The translations under genes were made by a program, and so were the position numbers. Below are positions 42,737-50,675 of a stretch of 64,000 nt of DNA, in pieces (the first letter of the stretch is position 1; each line of letters starts with the position of its first letter). A model generated the notes under the pieces. It ran no database searches and was not told where the DNA came from. It saw only the letters and a list, made by a program, of their open reading frames with translations. This DNA is from JB111 sp052093225 (GTDB lineage: Bacteria; Actinomycetota; Actinomycetes; Actinomycetales; Actinomycetaceae): positions 1-64,000 of the forward strand of contig JBQDDG010000011.1 in the NCBI GenBank assembly GCA_052093225.1, given 5' to 3'.

Positions 42737-44173
42737 CTACTCCGACGGGTCGGAGCGCGAGCCGAAGACGATCTCGTCCCACGACGGCACCGAACGCCGG
42801 GACTTGCGCGCCGCCGGGCGCGCAGGCTTCGCGGCCGGGGCGCTCTTCCTCGCGGGAGCCGTCGGAGACTCGGGCGCGGGCGAGCTCTTGCCGGCCTCGT
42901 CGGCGCTCGTGCCGTCCGCGGGCGACTCGTCGTCGATCGTGTCGGCACCGCCGGGGCGCCGGACCGCGTCGCCGTCCGTAGCCGGGACGGGACTGGAGTC
43001 CTCGTCCGCGGCGGCGTCGCCGGGCGCGGTCCCGTCGGCCCCCGGCGCGGTCTCGTCGGCCTCCGGCACGGTCGCGCCGTGCTCCGGTGCTGCCTCGTCG
43101 GCGCCGGGCGCAGCGGATCCCGTGGGCTCCAGGTCGACCTCCTCATCGTCCGTCTCCCGGGGCGTCGTGGTCCGGCCGCGACCCGAGGGGTGCGTGCCGC
43201 GCGGGTCGACGGCGGGCGCGTCGGGGTCCGGGCCGTCGGCCGGCCGCGAGCGACGGTGGGCATCGAGCGAGAGCACCTGGGCGTCGCGCGCGAGGTCCGG
43301 CCGGGAGGCCGGAGGGTGCGCGGCCGGGATGTCGTCGCCGTCCTCCTCGTCCGTGAGGGAGTCGAGGTCGAGCTCACCGGTCACGTCGTCGTCGAGGTCC
43401 TGGCGGGTCCCGCGGTGCGCGGCGAGGTCCTTGAGGAGGGCCTCGGTGGGGTCGTTGTCCGCGGCGGTCCCAGGCTCGGCGGGTGTGCCCGCCGCGGGTG
43501 CCGGGTCCTCGGGGGCACGGGCGTCGTTCGCCTCGCGCGCCCACGGCGGCTCGGCGCCGCGACGGCGCGCGCCGAAGGGCGTGTCGACCGGGCCGCCGTG
43601 GCGGGAGCCGGGGCTCACGTCGGTCTCGGAGAGCCACCGTGCCTCGTCGTCGACGGCCACCAGCGTGCGGGCCTGGAGATCGATCCGCCACAGCGCCGTG
43701 CGCTCCTTGTGGGCGGCGACGAAGGTCACGCCGACCCGCCAGGGCTCGCCGGGGGAGCGGCGGGCGTCCCACGAGAGGCGGTCGACGTCGACCCCCCGGG
43801 CGGCCAGGCGGTCGACGACGAGGTCGCCGAGGGTGGGGGAGTCGGAGTCGTGGCCGACCCGCTGCGCGCGGGCCTGCTGGGCGACGAAGGTGCGCTCGGC
43901 GAGCACCGGGGGCTCGAAGGGGAGGACCCGCTCGCGCGGGATCCCGTGGTCGTCGGCGATCTCGTCCGCCTCGTGGCCGGCCCGCAGGAGGGCCTGGATG
44001 TCCCGGGGGCGCAGCGGCGGGACACCGGCGGCGCCCCGGGTGGTGGCCGCGGCGCGGCGCAGCGCGGCCCGCAGCGTCTCGTCGACGGCAAGGCGGTACT
44101 CCGTCCCGTCCGGGCCGGAGACGAGCAGGTGCTCGCCGGACTCGGACGTTCCGGTGACGGTCAGATCGACCAT
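42737..44173 (-). CDS. sepH: Septation protein SepH
   Basis: Actinobacterial division protein that promotes FtsZ assembly at the septum. 478 aa. Residues 1-170 are the conserved SepH (DUF3071) domain with a helix-turn-helix-like PRDIQALLRAGHEADEIAD stretch and VAQQARAQRVGHDSDSPTLG; the remainder is a long acidic, Pro/Ala-rich disordered tail ending in a short basic conserved segment RKSRRSVPSWDEIVFG. ATG with GAGGAGGA; TATCCT about 45 nt upstream (44221-44216) is a likely -10. Confidence 0.93.
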   Translation of the reverse strand: MVDLTVTGTSESGEHLLVSGPDGTEYRLAVDETLRAALRRAAATTRGAAGVPPLRPRDIQALLRAGHEADEIADDHGIPRERVLPFEPPVLAERTFVAQQARAQRVGHDSDSPTLGDLVVDRLAARGVDVDRLSWDARRSPGEPWRVGVTFVAAHKERTALWRIDLQARTLVAVDDEARWLSETDVSPGSRHGGPVDTPFGARRRGAEPPWAREANDARAPEDPAPAAGTPAEPGTAADNDPTEALLKDLAAHRGTRQDLDDDVTGELDLDSLTDEEDGDDIPAAHPPASRPDLARDAQVLSLDAHRRSRPADGPDPDAPAVDPRGTHPSGRGRTTTPRETDDEEVDLEPTGSAAPGADEAAPEHGATVPEADETAPGADGTAPGDAAADEDSSPVPATDGDAVRRPGGADTIDDESPADGTSADEAGKSSPAPESPTAPARKSAPAAKPARPAARKSRRSVPSWDEIVFGSRSDPSE

Positions 44174-44563
44174 GAAGGTCCTCCTCGGCGACGACCCGTG
44201 GGCTGGGGCGCAGTCAGGATAGGCGTCGGGGCAACGGGTGTGCGGGAGGTCGCGGCCGGGCGCAGGCTCCAGGACGCCCCCTCGGTGTGGGACTGGTCAT
44301 ATCCGAGCGGGCGGACGGTCGCCCGAGGGGCCGCTGCGGGTGTGTGCGGGGTGCCGTCGAGCAGGCTCCCGGAGCTCCGCGCGGCGCGGTTCACCGCGCG
44401 CCTTGCAGGTCCGGTCGTGGATAGCACTGGCCCGATCGGGATTTGTGGTGCACAATCCGTCCGACCAGGGTCGGGAACAAACTCCGCACGCGTGCGTTGA
44501 CAGCGATCCAGGGGCCTCTTCCACCCCCAGAACAACGAGTAGAACCCGGAGCGTGACGCCAGC
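44174..44563. promoter_or_regulatory. Divergent control region of sepH and the DUF4193 gene (390 bp, no gene)
   Basis: Contains the sepH -10 candidate TATCCT (44216-44221, minus), a TTGTG-N3-CACAA inverted repeat near 44442-44454, an inverted repeat CCGACC-AG-GGTCGG (44461-44474), and the GGGAACA-N16-GTT promoter candidate for the plus-strand gene. No small ORF or RNA gene was convincing. Confidence 0.5.
44473..44498 (+). promoter_or_regulatory. Candidate SigR/SigH-type promoter of the DUF4193 gene
   Basis: GGGAACA, 16 nt, GTT: identical in both boxes and spacing to the element before sodA. Predicted start near 44505, leader about 59 nt. Inference from motif. Confidence 0.5.
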
Positions 44564-44863
44564 ATGGCGACTGATTACGACGCACCCCGCAAGTCCGACG
44601 AGGAGCTCAACGAGGACTCGCTCGAGGAACTGAAGGCCCGACGTGCCGAGCAGTCCTCGAGCGCGGTCGACGAGGACGAGACGGAGGCCGCCGAGGGCTT
44701 CGAGCTCCCCGGTGCCGACCTGTCCGGCGAGGAGCTGAGCGTCCGCGTGCTCCCGCGTCAGGCGGACGAGTTCACGTGCTCGCGCTGCTTCCTCGTCCAC
44801 CACCGCAGCCAGCTGGCCTACGAGGAGAACGGTCAGCTCGTTTGCACCGAGTGCGCGGCCTGA
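44564..44863 (+). CDS. DUF4193 zinc-ribbon-like protein
   Basis: 99 aa acidic protein of a family conserved in actinobacteria (Rv2699c). The C-terminal third has two CxxC-type pairs, CSRC and CTEC, separated by about 22 residues, a likely zinc ribbon. The N-terminus MATDYDAPRKSDEEL is invariant in the family. Function unknown. Its end overlaps the convergent DUF3093 gene by 31 bp. Confidence 0.9.
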   Translation: MATDYDAPRKSDEELNEDSLEELKARRAEQSSSAVDEDETEAAEGFELPGADLSGEELSVRVLPRQADEFTCSRCFLVHHRSQLAYEENGQLVCTECAA

Positions 44864-45354
44864 CCCGACCTCAGTGCGGCGGCGAGCTCGCCTCGCCGCC
44901 GCGTCGAGACCACCCACATCGGCGTAGGGTCCCGCTCGTCGTCGACGAGGACGGCTACGCCCCCGTGGACCCAGGACCGATGCACGACGAACGACCTGGC
45001 GTCCGCGCGAGGCCCGAGGATCTGCCGCATGCCCTCGCGGTCGAGCTCGTGGACGGACCCGAGCCGGGCGAGCGCGATCGCCCCGCCGCCGGCGCGCAGC
45101 GTCGGCCCCTCCTCGCCGGGGTCGCCCTGGGCACCCGGCCCCTCGGCGGTGACCTCCACCACCGGTGAGGTGCGAACGAGCAGGATCGCTGTGAGTGCCC
45201 CGGCGACGACGCCCGCCGGTACCGCGACCACCGTCCCGAACGGCAGCACGACGATGCCGATCGCGAGCCCGAGCAGCGCCGAGAGCAGCCACGCGACCGG
45301 TCCGGGCGTGAGTCGCTCACGGAAGGACGACGGCGGGGTCGAGGCGGCTGGCAT
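44833..45354 (-). CDS. DUF3093 membrane protein
   Basis: 173 aa. Two N-terminal membrane helices (VAWLLSALLGLAIGIVVLPF and the next) are followed by a soluble domain ending in WVVSTRRRGELAAAL, the DUF3093 pattern (Rv2698). Function unknown. CAGGCT lies 6 nt before the ATG (variant leaderless -10). In M. tuberculosis dut lies next to it; here dut is not between it and the DUF3710 gene. Confidence 0.87.
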   Translation of the reverse strand: MPAASTPPSSFRERLTPGPVAWLLSALLGLAIGIVVLPFGTVVAVPAGVVAGALTAILLVRTSPVVEVTAEGPGAQGDPGEEGPTLRAGGGAIALARLGSVHELDREGMRQILGPRADARSFVVHRSWVHGGVAVLVDDERDPTPMWVVSTRRRGELAAALRSGQAAHSVQTS

Positions 45355-45486
45355 GCCCCCAGCCTGCCACCGACGAGGCGCGTGCGGGCACGGCCGCCCC
45401 GGCGGGTGGAGCGGCGGGTAGGCTCGCTGGCGGCGTGCGCCCGGTGCGCCGCACGGGCACCGGTGGCGCCGGGCAGGAGAGGAACC

Positions 45487-46227
45487 ATGGGACTGTTTTC
45501 ACGCGGCAGGCACAAGTCGGACCCGACCCCGGACGCGGCTCCGGACGAGGGGTCCGTCGAGACCGGACCGGAGGGTACGGACCCGGGTCCGGGAGGCACG
45601 GACCGCGGGCCGTTCGACATCGACGACGTCCCCGACCCGGGCGGCCGGCTCGACCTCGGGGCGCTGCGCGTCCCGCGCCGCTCGGGCATGAAGGTGCGCC
45701 TCGAGCTGGAGAAGAAGCGCCGTACCGTCATCGGCACCTCGGTGGCGCTCGACGGCTCGGCGCTCCAGATGCAGCTGTTCGCGGCGCCGCGGTCCGCCGG
45801 GCTGTGGGACGACGTGCGCACCGAGCTCGCGGAGTCCGTGCGCAAGCAGAAGGGCATGGTCGAGGAGGCCGAGGGTGAGTGGGGCGACGAGCTCGTCGTG
45901 CACCTGCCGGTCACGCGCGCCGACGGGTCGAGCGGGATGAACGTCCTGCGCTTCGTCGGTGTCGACGGCCCCCGCTGGTTCCTGCGCGGGATGATCTCGG
46001 GCCTCGCGGCGACCGACGAGGAGGCGGCGCGCCCGCTGCGCGACGTGCTTGCCGACGTCGTCGTCGACCGGGGCCCCGAGGCCCGCGCCCCGCGCGAGGT
46101 CATCCGGCTCACCGCTCCCGGCACCGGCGAGCAGTCCGCCGAGGTCGACACCGGCGGCGCCCCGGCGCGCCGCACGCTGACGATGCGGGACCTGCAGCGC
46201 GGACCAGAGATCCAGGAGACCCGGTGA
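45487..46227 (+). CDS. DUF3710 family protein
   Basis: 246 aa, cytoplasmic, unknown function (Rv2696c family). Disordered acidic first 50 residues, then the conserved core with RVPRRSGMKVRLELEK, DDVRTELAESVRKQ and DGPRWFLRGMISG. ATG preceded by GGAGAGGA; TAGGCT near 45419 is a plausible -10. First of a three-gene translationally coupled run. Confidence 0.88.
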   Translation: MGLFSRGRHKSDPTPDAAPDEGSVETGPEGTDPGPGGTDRGPFDIDDVPDPGGRLDLGALRVPRRSGMKVRLELEKKRRTVIGTSVALDGSALQMQLFAAPRSAGLWDDVRTELAESVRKQKGMVEEAEGEWGDELVVHLPVTRADGSSGMNVLRFVGVDGPRWFLRGMISGLAATDEEAARPLRDVLADVVVDRGPEARAPREVIRLTAPGTGEQSAEVDTGGAPARRTLTMRDLQRGPEIQETR

Positions 46228-46610
46228 CGCGTCGCCCCTTCCTCGCCCCGGTCGCGGAGCTGGACGCGCTCGACGAGCGCGACGCCTCCCGCGTCTCGGG
46301 CTGCGAGCCCATCGGCTCGGTGCGGCCGCGCGCCCGCGTCCGCGTGACAGGGGTCCTGCGCTCGGTCACCTACCCGCCCGTCGACGACCTGCCGGACCTG
46401 CGCGCGCAGCTCTACGACGGCACCGGCGAGATCTCGCTGGTGTTCCACGGCCGGCGCAGCGTCCCGGGCATCGAGCCGGGCCGGCGCCTCGTGGCCTCGG
46501 GGACCGTGCTGGACGACGGCGGCCCGACCCTGGCCGACCCGACCTACGAGCTGCGGCCCTCCCCGGCCGAGCTCGAGGAGATCGACCACGTGGCGGGCCG
46601 CCACCGATGA
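46224..46610 (+). CDS. OB-fold nucleic-acid-binding protein
   Basis: 128 aa, a single OB-fold (VRVTGVLRSVTYPPVDDLPD then GTGEISLVFHGRRSVPG) like the RecG/aspRS anticodon class; the Rv2694c family. Binding partner unknown. GTG start within the DUF3710 stop, and its stop overlaps the next ATG. Confidence 0.85.
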   Translation: MTRRPFLAPVAELDALDERDASRVSGCEPIGSVRPRARVRVTGVLRSVTYPPVDDLPDLRAQLYDGTGEISLVFHGRRSVPGIEPGRRLVASGTVLDDGGPTLADPTYELRPSPAELEEIDHVAGRHR

Positions 46611-47368
46611 CGGAGCGTGCAGGGGAGGAGCTGTCGCCCGACGAACCGCTGCCGGCGGACGACGAACCGGAGCAGGGCGCGCCCGGCGCCGCCGCACTCG
46701 TCCAGGGACGCCGGGGCCTCGGCCAGGTCGTGGCGGAGGACTTCTCCCTCGCGGAGTCCATCGGCGGGCCGCGTGGCGTCGTCGAGGCGGTGCTCCCCGG
46801 CGTCGTGTTCGTCACGGCGTTCGTCCTCACCCGCGAGCTGACGATCCCGCTCGTGGCCTCGCTCGCCGTCGCCGTGGTCCTGTGCCTCGTGCGGCTCGTG
46901 CAGCGCACCCCGCTCACCCAGGCCCTGTCGGGGCTGCTCGGGGTGGGGATCGGCGTCGTGTGGGCCTGGCGCTCGGGCGACGCGGAGGACTTCTACGCGT
47001 GGGGCCTGTGGGTCAACGGCGTCTACGCGCTCGGCATCCTGCTCGCCACGCTCGTGCGGTGGGCGCCGATCGGCGTGCTGGTCGAGCTGCTGCGCGGGCA
47101 CGACATGAGCTGGCGGACGGACCCCGCCAGGTCGTCGCTGCGGCACCGGTACGTGCTGGCCTCCTGGCTGTGGGTGGGCGTCTTCGCCGCCCGGCTGACC
47201 GTCCAGGTCCCGCTCTACCTCGCGAGCGAGGTCGCCGCCCTGGGCATCGCAAGGCTCGTCATGGGGCTCCCGCTGTTCGCGCTCGCCGCCTGGTTCACGT
47301 GGGCGCTCGTGCGCACACCCCCGGGGGCGGAGGTCAGCCCGGAGCCAGACGGTCCTGCAGCTCGCTGA
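46607..47368 (+). CDS. DUF3159 membrane protein
   Basis: 253 aa with about six membrane helices after an acidic N-terminal tail; the core begins ESIGGPRGVVEAVLPGVVFV, a DUF3159 hallmark (Rv2693c). Function unknown. ATGA overlap with the OB-fold gene makes DUF3710-OB-DUF3159 one coupled unit. The end overlaps the convergent trkA gene by 35 bp. Confidence 0.88.
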   Translation: MTERAGEELSPDEPLPADDEPEQGAPGAAALVQGRRGLGQVVAEDFSLAESIGGPRGVVEAVLPGVVFVTAFVLTRELTIPLVASLAVAVVLCLVRLVQRTPLTQALSGLLGVGIGVVWAWRSGDAEDFYAWGLWVNGVYALGILLATLVRWAPIGVLVELLRGHDMSWRTDPARSSLRHRYVLASWLWVGVFAARLTVQVPLYLASEVAALGIARLVMGLPLFALAAWFTWALVRTPPGAEVSPEPDGPAAR

Positions 47369-48002
47369 GGTCGACCTCCGCCTGCGCCGACAGCACGAGC
47401 AGCAGCTCGTCGCCGGCCTCGAGGGTGAGGTCGGGCTCCGCACCGGTGGCCGTGCCCCCGCGGATGACGGCGGCCAGCACCGTGTGGGGGCCGAGGTCGA
47501 CCTGCGCGATCCGGCGCCCGACGGCGGGGGACCCCTCAGGGAGCGTGATCTCCTGGATCGAGGCCCCCGAACGGTGGAACCGGAACAGCGGGACGAGGTC
47601 GCCGACGGAGACGGCCTCCTCGACGAGCGAGGTCATGATCCGCGGGGTCGAGACCGGCACGTCGACGCCCCAGGACTCGGTGAACATCCACTCGTTCTTC
47701 GGGTTGTTGACCCGCGCCACCACGCGCCCGACCCCGAACTCCGTCTTCGACAGCAGCGAGACGACGAGGTTGACCTTGTCGTCCCCGGTGGCGGCCACCA
47801 CGACGTCGCAGTCGCTCGCGCCGGCGTCCTCGAGCGCCTGCGGCGAGCAGGCGTCGGCGAGCAGCCACTCCGCCCGGGCCACCGAGGCCACGCGCATCGC
47901 GGCGGGCGAGTGGTCGACGAGGGTGACGGTGTGGCCGTGCCCGAGCAGCTCGACGGCGATCGAGCGCCCCACGGAGCCGGCCCCGGCGACCAGGACCTTC
48001 AT
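47334..48002 (-). CDS. TrkA-family potassium channel/transport regulator (CeoC-like)
   Basis: 222 aa: RCK/KTN NAD(H)-binding domain (KVLVAGAGSVGRSIAVELL, acidic LVDHS after strand 2) and a TrkA_C domain. Cytoplasmic gating subunit of a potassium uptake system. The start overlaps the stop of the paired trkA gene (ATGA). Order and pairing match Rv2691-Rv2692. No membrane potassium channel subunit lies here, unless the neighbouring APC protein serves. Confidence 0.92.
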   Translation of the reverse strand: MKVLVAGAGSVGRSIAVELLGHGHTVTLVDHSPAAMRVASVARAEWLLADACSPQALEDAGASDCDVVVAATGDDKVNLVVSLLSKTEFGVGRVVARVNNPKNEWMFTESWGVDVPVSTPRIMTSLVEEAVSVGDLVPLFRFHRSGASIQEITLPEGSPAVGRRIAQVDLGPHTVLAAVIRGGTATGAEPDLTLEAGDELLLVLSAQAEVDLSELQDRLAPG

Positions 48003-48664
48003 CCGATCACCCCCGGGCGGTCGGACAGGACGCGCCGCACCGCACCCAGGGCGTCGGTCGCCACCGCGAGGTGCACGACGTCGCCGTCCTGGAGGACCGA
48101 CGTCGAGTGGGGCACCGTGCCGGCCCCGAGCCGGGTGAGGAACGCGACCCGCGCCCCGGTGGCCTCCTGGATCTCGACCACCGTGCGCCCCACCCAGGAC
48201 TCGTGCGGGACGAGCTGGATCACCGTGACCCGCCCCGAGGCGTCGACGAGGTCGGCGGGGGTGGACGAGGGCAGGAGACGGCCGAGGACCTGCTCGGTGG
48301 TCCACCGCACCGTGGCGACGGTGGGGATGCCGAGCCGCTGGTAGACCTCCGCGCGGCGGGGGTCGTAGATGCGGGCGACGACGCGGCCGACCCCGAACGT
48401 CTCGCGCGCCACGCGCGCGGCGATGATGTTGGAGTTGTCGCCGGAGGAGACCGCCGCGAACGCGTAGGCGTCCTCGATGCCGGCCTGCGTGAGCGCGTCC
48501 CGGTCGAACCCCACGCCGGTGACCTGACGGCCCGAGAACTCCTCGGGCAGGCGCCGGAACGCGTCCGGGTCCTGGTCGACGACCGCGACGGAGTGACCGC
48601 TCGCGTCGAGCCTCTGCGCGAGCGCGGACCCGACCCTGCCGCACCCCATGATCACCACGTGCAC
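47999..48664 (-). CDS. TrkA-family potassium channel/transport regulator (CeoB-like)
   Basis: 221 aa, same architecture as its downstream partner (HVVIMGCGRVGSALAQRL nucleotide fold; C-terminal TrkA_C). The GTG start is 7 nt after TACCGT on the minus strand, a leaderless arrangement that excludes the 40 extra codons of the open frame. Divergent from the APC transporter with only 34 bp between start codons. Confidence 0.92.
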   Translation of the reverse strand: MHVVIMGCGRVGSALAQRLDASGHSVAVVDQDPDAFRRLPEEFSGRQVTGVGFDRDALTQAGIEDAYAFAAVSSGDNSNIIAARVARETFGVGRVVARIYDPRRAEVYQRLGIPTVATVRWTTEQVLGRLLPSSTPADLVDASGRVTVIQLVPHESWVGRTVVEIQEATGARVAFLTRLGAGTVPHSTSVLQDGDVVHLAVATDALGAVRRVLSDRPGVIG

Positions 48665-48698
48665 GCCGGTGACGGTACCCCGGTCTAGCATCGGTGGC
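48665..48698. promoter_or_regulatory. Compact divergent leaderless promoter pair
   Basis: In 34 bp: TACCGT (minus, 48677-48672) 7 nt before the trkA GTG and TAGCAT (plus, 48686-48691) 7 nt before the transporter GTG. The two -10 elements are only 8 bp apart, so polymerases must compete. Confidence 0.6.
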
Positions 48699-50675
48699 GT
48701 GCCAGACCTCGTCCCGGCGCTCAAGCGGCTGGTCGTGGGTCGCCCGGTGCGCACCGAACGACTCGGCGGAACGCTGCTGCCCAAGCGGCTCGCGCTGCCG
48801 CTGTTCGCCTCCGACGCGCTCTCCTCGGTCGCCTACGCCCCCGACGAGATCCTGCTGACCCTCGCCCTCGCCGGCGTCGGCGCGACGGCGCTCTCCCCGG
48901 CCGTCGGCCTCGCCGTCGTCCTCGTCATGCTCGTCGTCGTCGCCTCCTACCGGCAGACCGTGCGCGCCTACCCCTCCGGAGGCGGCGGGTACGAGGTGGT
49001 GACGACGAACCTCGGACCCCGCGCGGGGCGGCTCGCCGGCTCGGCGCTGCTCGTCGACTACGTGCTCACGGTGGCCGTCTCCGTCTCGTCGGCCGCCCAG
49101 TACGTGGCGTCGGCCGTGCCCTGGCTCCAGCCCTACCGGGTGCCGCTCGCCGTCGTGGTGATCGCCGTGCTCGCGGTCGTCAACCTGCGCGGCGTGCGCG
49201 AGTCGGGCCGGGCCTTCGCGCTGCCGTTCTACCTGTTCATGGGGGCCGTCGGCACGCTCGCCGTCGTCGGGGCGGCCCGCGAGCTGTTCGGCGGCGGCCT
49301 GCCGGACGCCGCCACCGCCGCGCTCACCGTGGTGCCCGACCCGGCGCACGACCAGGCGCTGATGACCATCGGCGGCGCGTTCCTCGTGCTGCGCGCCTTC
49401 ACGTCGGGATGCGCGGCGCTCACCGGGGTCGAGGCCGTGGCGAACGGCGTCCCGGAGTTCCGCCGGCCGAAGGCGGACAACGCCGCGACGACCCTCCTGC
49501 TGCTCGGCGGCATCTCGTCGGCGATGCTCACGGCGGTCATCTGGCTCGCGGGGGCCATCGACGTCCGCGTCGTCGAGCGCCCCGCCGAGCAGCTGCTCCG
49601 CGGCGGCGTCCCGGTCGGCCCGGACTACCACCAGGACCCGGCGATCGTGCAGATCGCCGACTCGGTCTTCGCCGGCTGGTCGCCCGCGGTCGTCCTCGTC
49701 GCCGTCGCCGCCGGCGCGATCCTCCTGCTCGCCGCGAACACCGCCTTCAACGGGTTCCCCGTGCTCGCCTCCGTGCTCGCGAAGGACGGACTGCTGCCCC
49801 GGCGCCTGCACACGCGCGGCGACCGCCTCACCTACTCCAACGGCATCCTCGCGCTGGCGGGCGGGGCGGCGGTCCTCGTCGTCGTACTCCAGGCCGACGT
49901 CACCAGGCTCATCCAGCTCTACATCGTCGGCGTGTTCGTCTCCTTCACCCTGTCCCAGACCGGGATGCTGCGGCACTGGCGCCGCGTGCTGCGCTCGGAG
50001 CACTCCGCGGCGGTGCGCACGCACGCACGTCGGGGGCGCGTGATCAACCTCAGCGGCGCGGTGCTCACCGGCACGGTGCTCGTCGTCGTCCTCGCCACCA
50101 AGCTCACCCGCGGCGCGTGGATCACGGTGGTCCTCGTCGCGCTCGTCTTCCTCCTCATGGGCGCGGTGCGCGCCCACTACGACGGGGTGGCCCGGCGGGT
50201 GGGCGTCCCGGGCGACGACGCCGTCCGCGCGCTGCCCGCCCGCGTCCACGCGATCGTGCTGGTCTCGACGCTCAACCAGCCCACCGCCCGCGCGCTCGCG
50301 TACGCGAGGGCGACCCGGCCCTCCACGCTGGAGGCGGTCACTGTGCAGCTCGACGACGGGGAGACGCTCGCCCTGCGGGAGCGCTGGGACGAGGCCCGGG
50401 TCCCCGTGCCGCTCACGGTCCTCGATGCGCCCTTCCGCGACGTCACCGAACCGGTCCTTGCCCACGTGCGATCGGTGCGGCTCGCCTCGCCGCGGGAGAT
50501 CGTCGTGGTCTACCTGCCGGAGTACGTCGTGCAGGGGACGTGGCAGCGGCTCCTGCACAATGGGTCGGCGCGACGGCTGCTGGCCCGGCTCCGGCTGGTC
50601 GACGGCGTCGTCGTCTCGACCGTGCCGTTCCGGCTCGGCACGGGAGCGGTCACGACGAAGGAGGACCATGTCTGA
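48699..50675 (+). CDS. APC-family transporter with C-terminal soluble domain
   Basis: 658 aa. Twelve membrane helices of the amino acid-polyamine-organocation fold (early LPLFASDALSSVAYAPDEIL and SYRQTVRAYPSGGGGYEV) then a soluble Usp-like tail of about 150 residues (IVLVSTLNQPTARALAYA). Matches Rv2690c. Adjacent TrkA regulators make cation (potassium) transport plausible, since some APC proteins (KUP, KimA) carry potassium; this is inference. The stop overlaps the methyltransferase start by 8 nt. Confidence 0.88.
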   Translation: MPDLVPALKRLVVGRPVRTERLGGTLLPKRLALPLFASDALSSVAYAPDEILLTLALAGVGATALSPAVGLAVVLVMLVVVASYRQTVRAYPSGGGGYEVVTTNLGPRAGRLAGSALLVDYVLTVAVSVSSAAQYVASAVPWLQPYRVPLAVVVIAVLAVVNLRGVRESGRAFALPFYLFMGAVGTLAVVGAARELFGGGLPDAATAALTVVPDPAHDQALMTIGGAFLVLRAFTSGCAALTGVEAVANGVPEFRRPKADNAATTLLLLGGISSAMLTAVIWLAGAIDVRVVERPAEQLLRGGVPVGPDYHQDPAIVQIADSVFAGWSPAVVLVAVAAGAILLLAANTAFNGFPVLASVLAKDGLLPRRLHTRGDRLTYSNGILALAGGAAVLVVVLQADVTRLIQLYIVGVFVSFTLSQTGMLRHWRRVLRSEHSAAVRTHARRGRVINLSGAVLTGTVLVVVLATKLTRGAWITVVLVALVFLLMGAVRAHYDGVARRVGVPGDDAVRALPARVHAIVLVSTLNQPTARALAYARATRPSTLEAVTVQLDDGETLALRERWDEARVPVPLTVLDAPFRDVTEPVLAHVRSVRLASPREIVVVYLPEYVVQGTWQRLLHNGSARRLLARLRLVDGVVVSTVPFRLGTGAVTTKEDHV

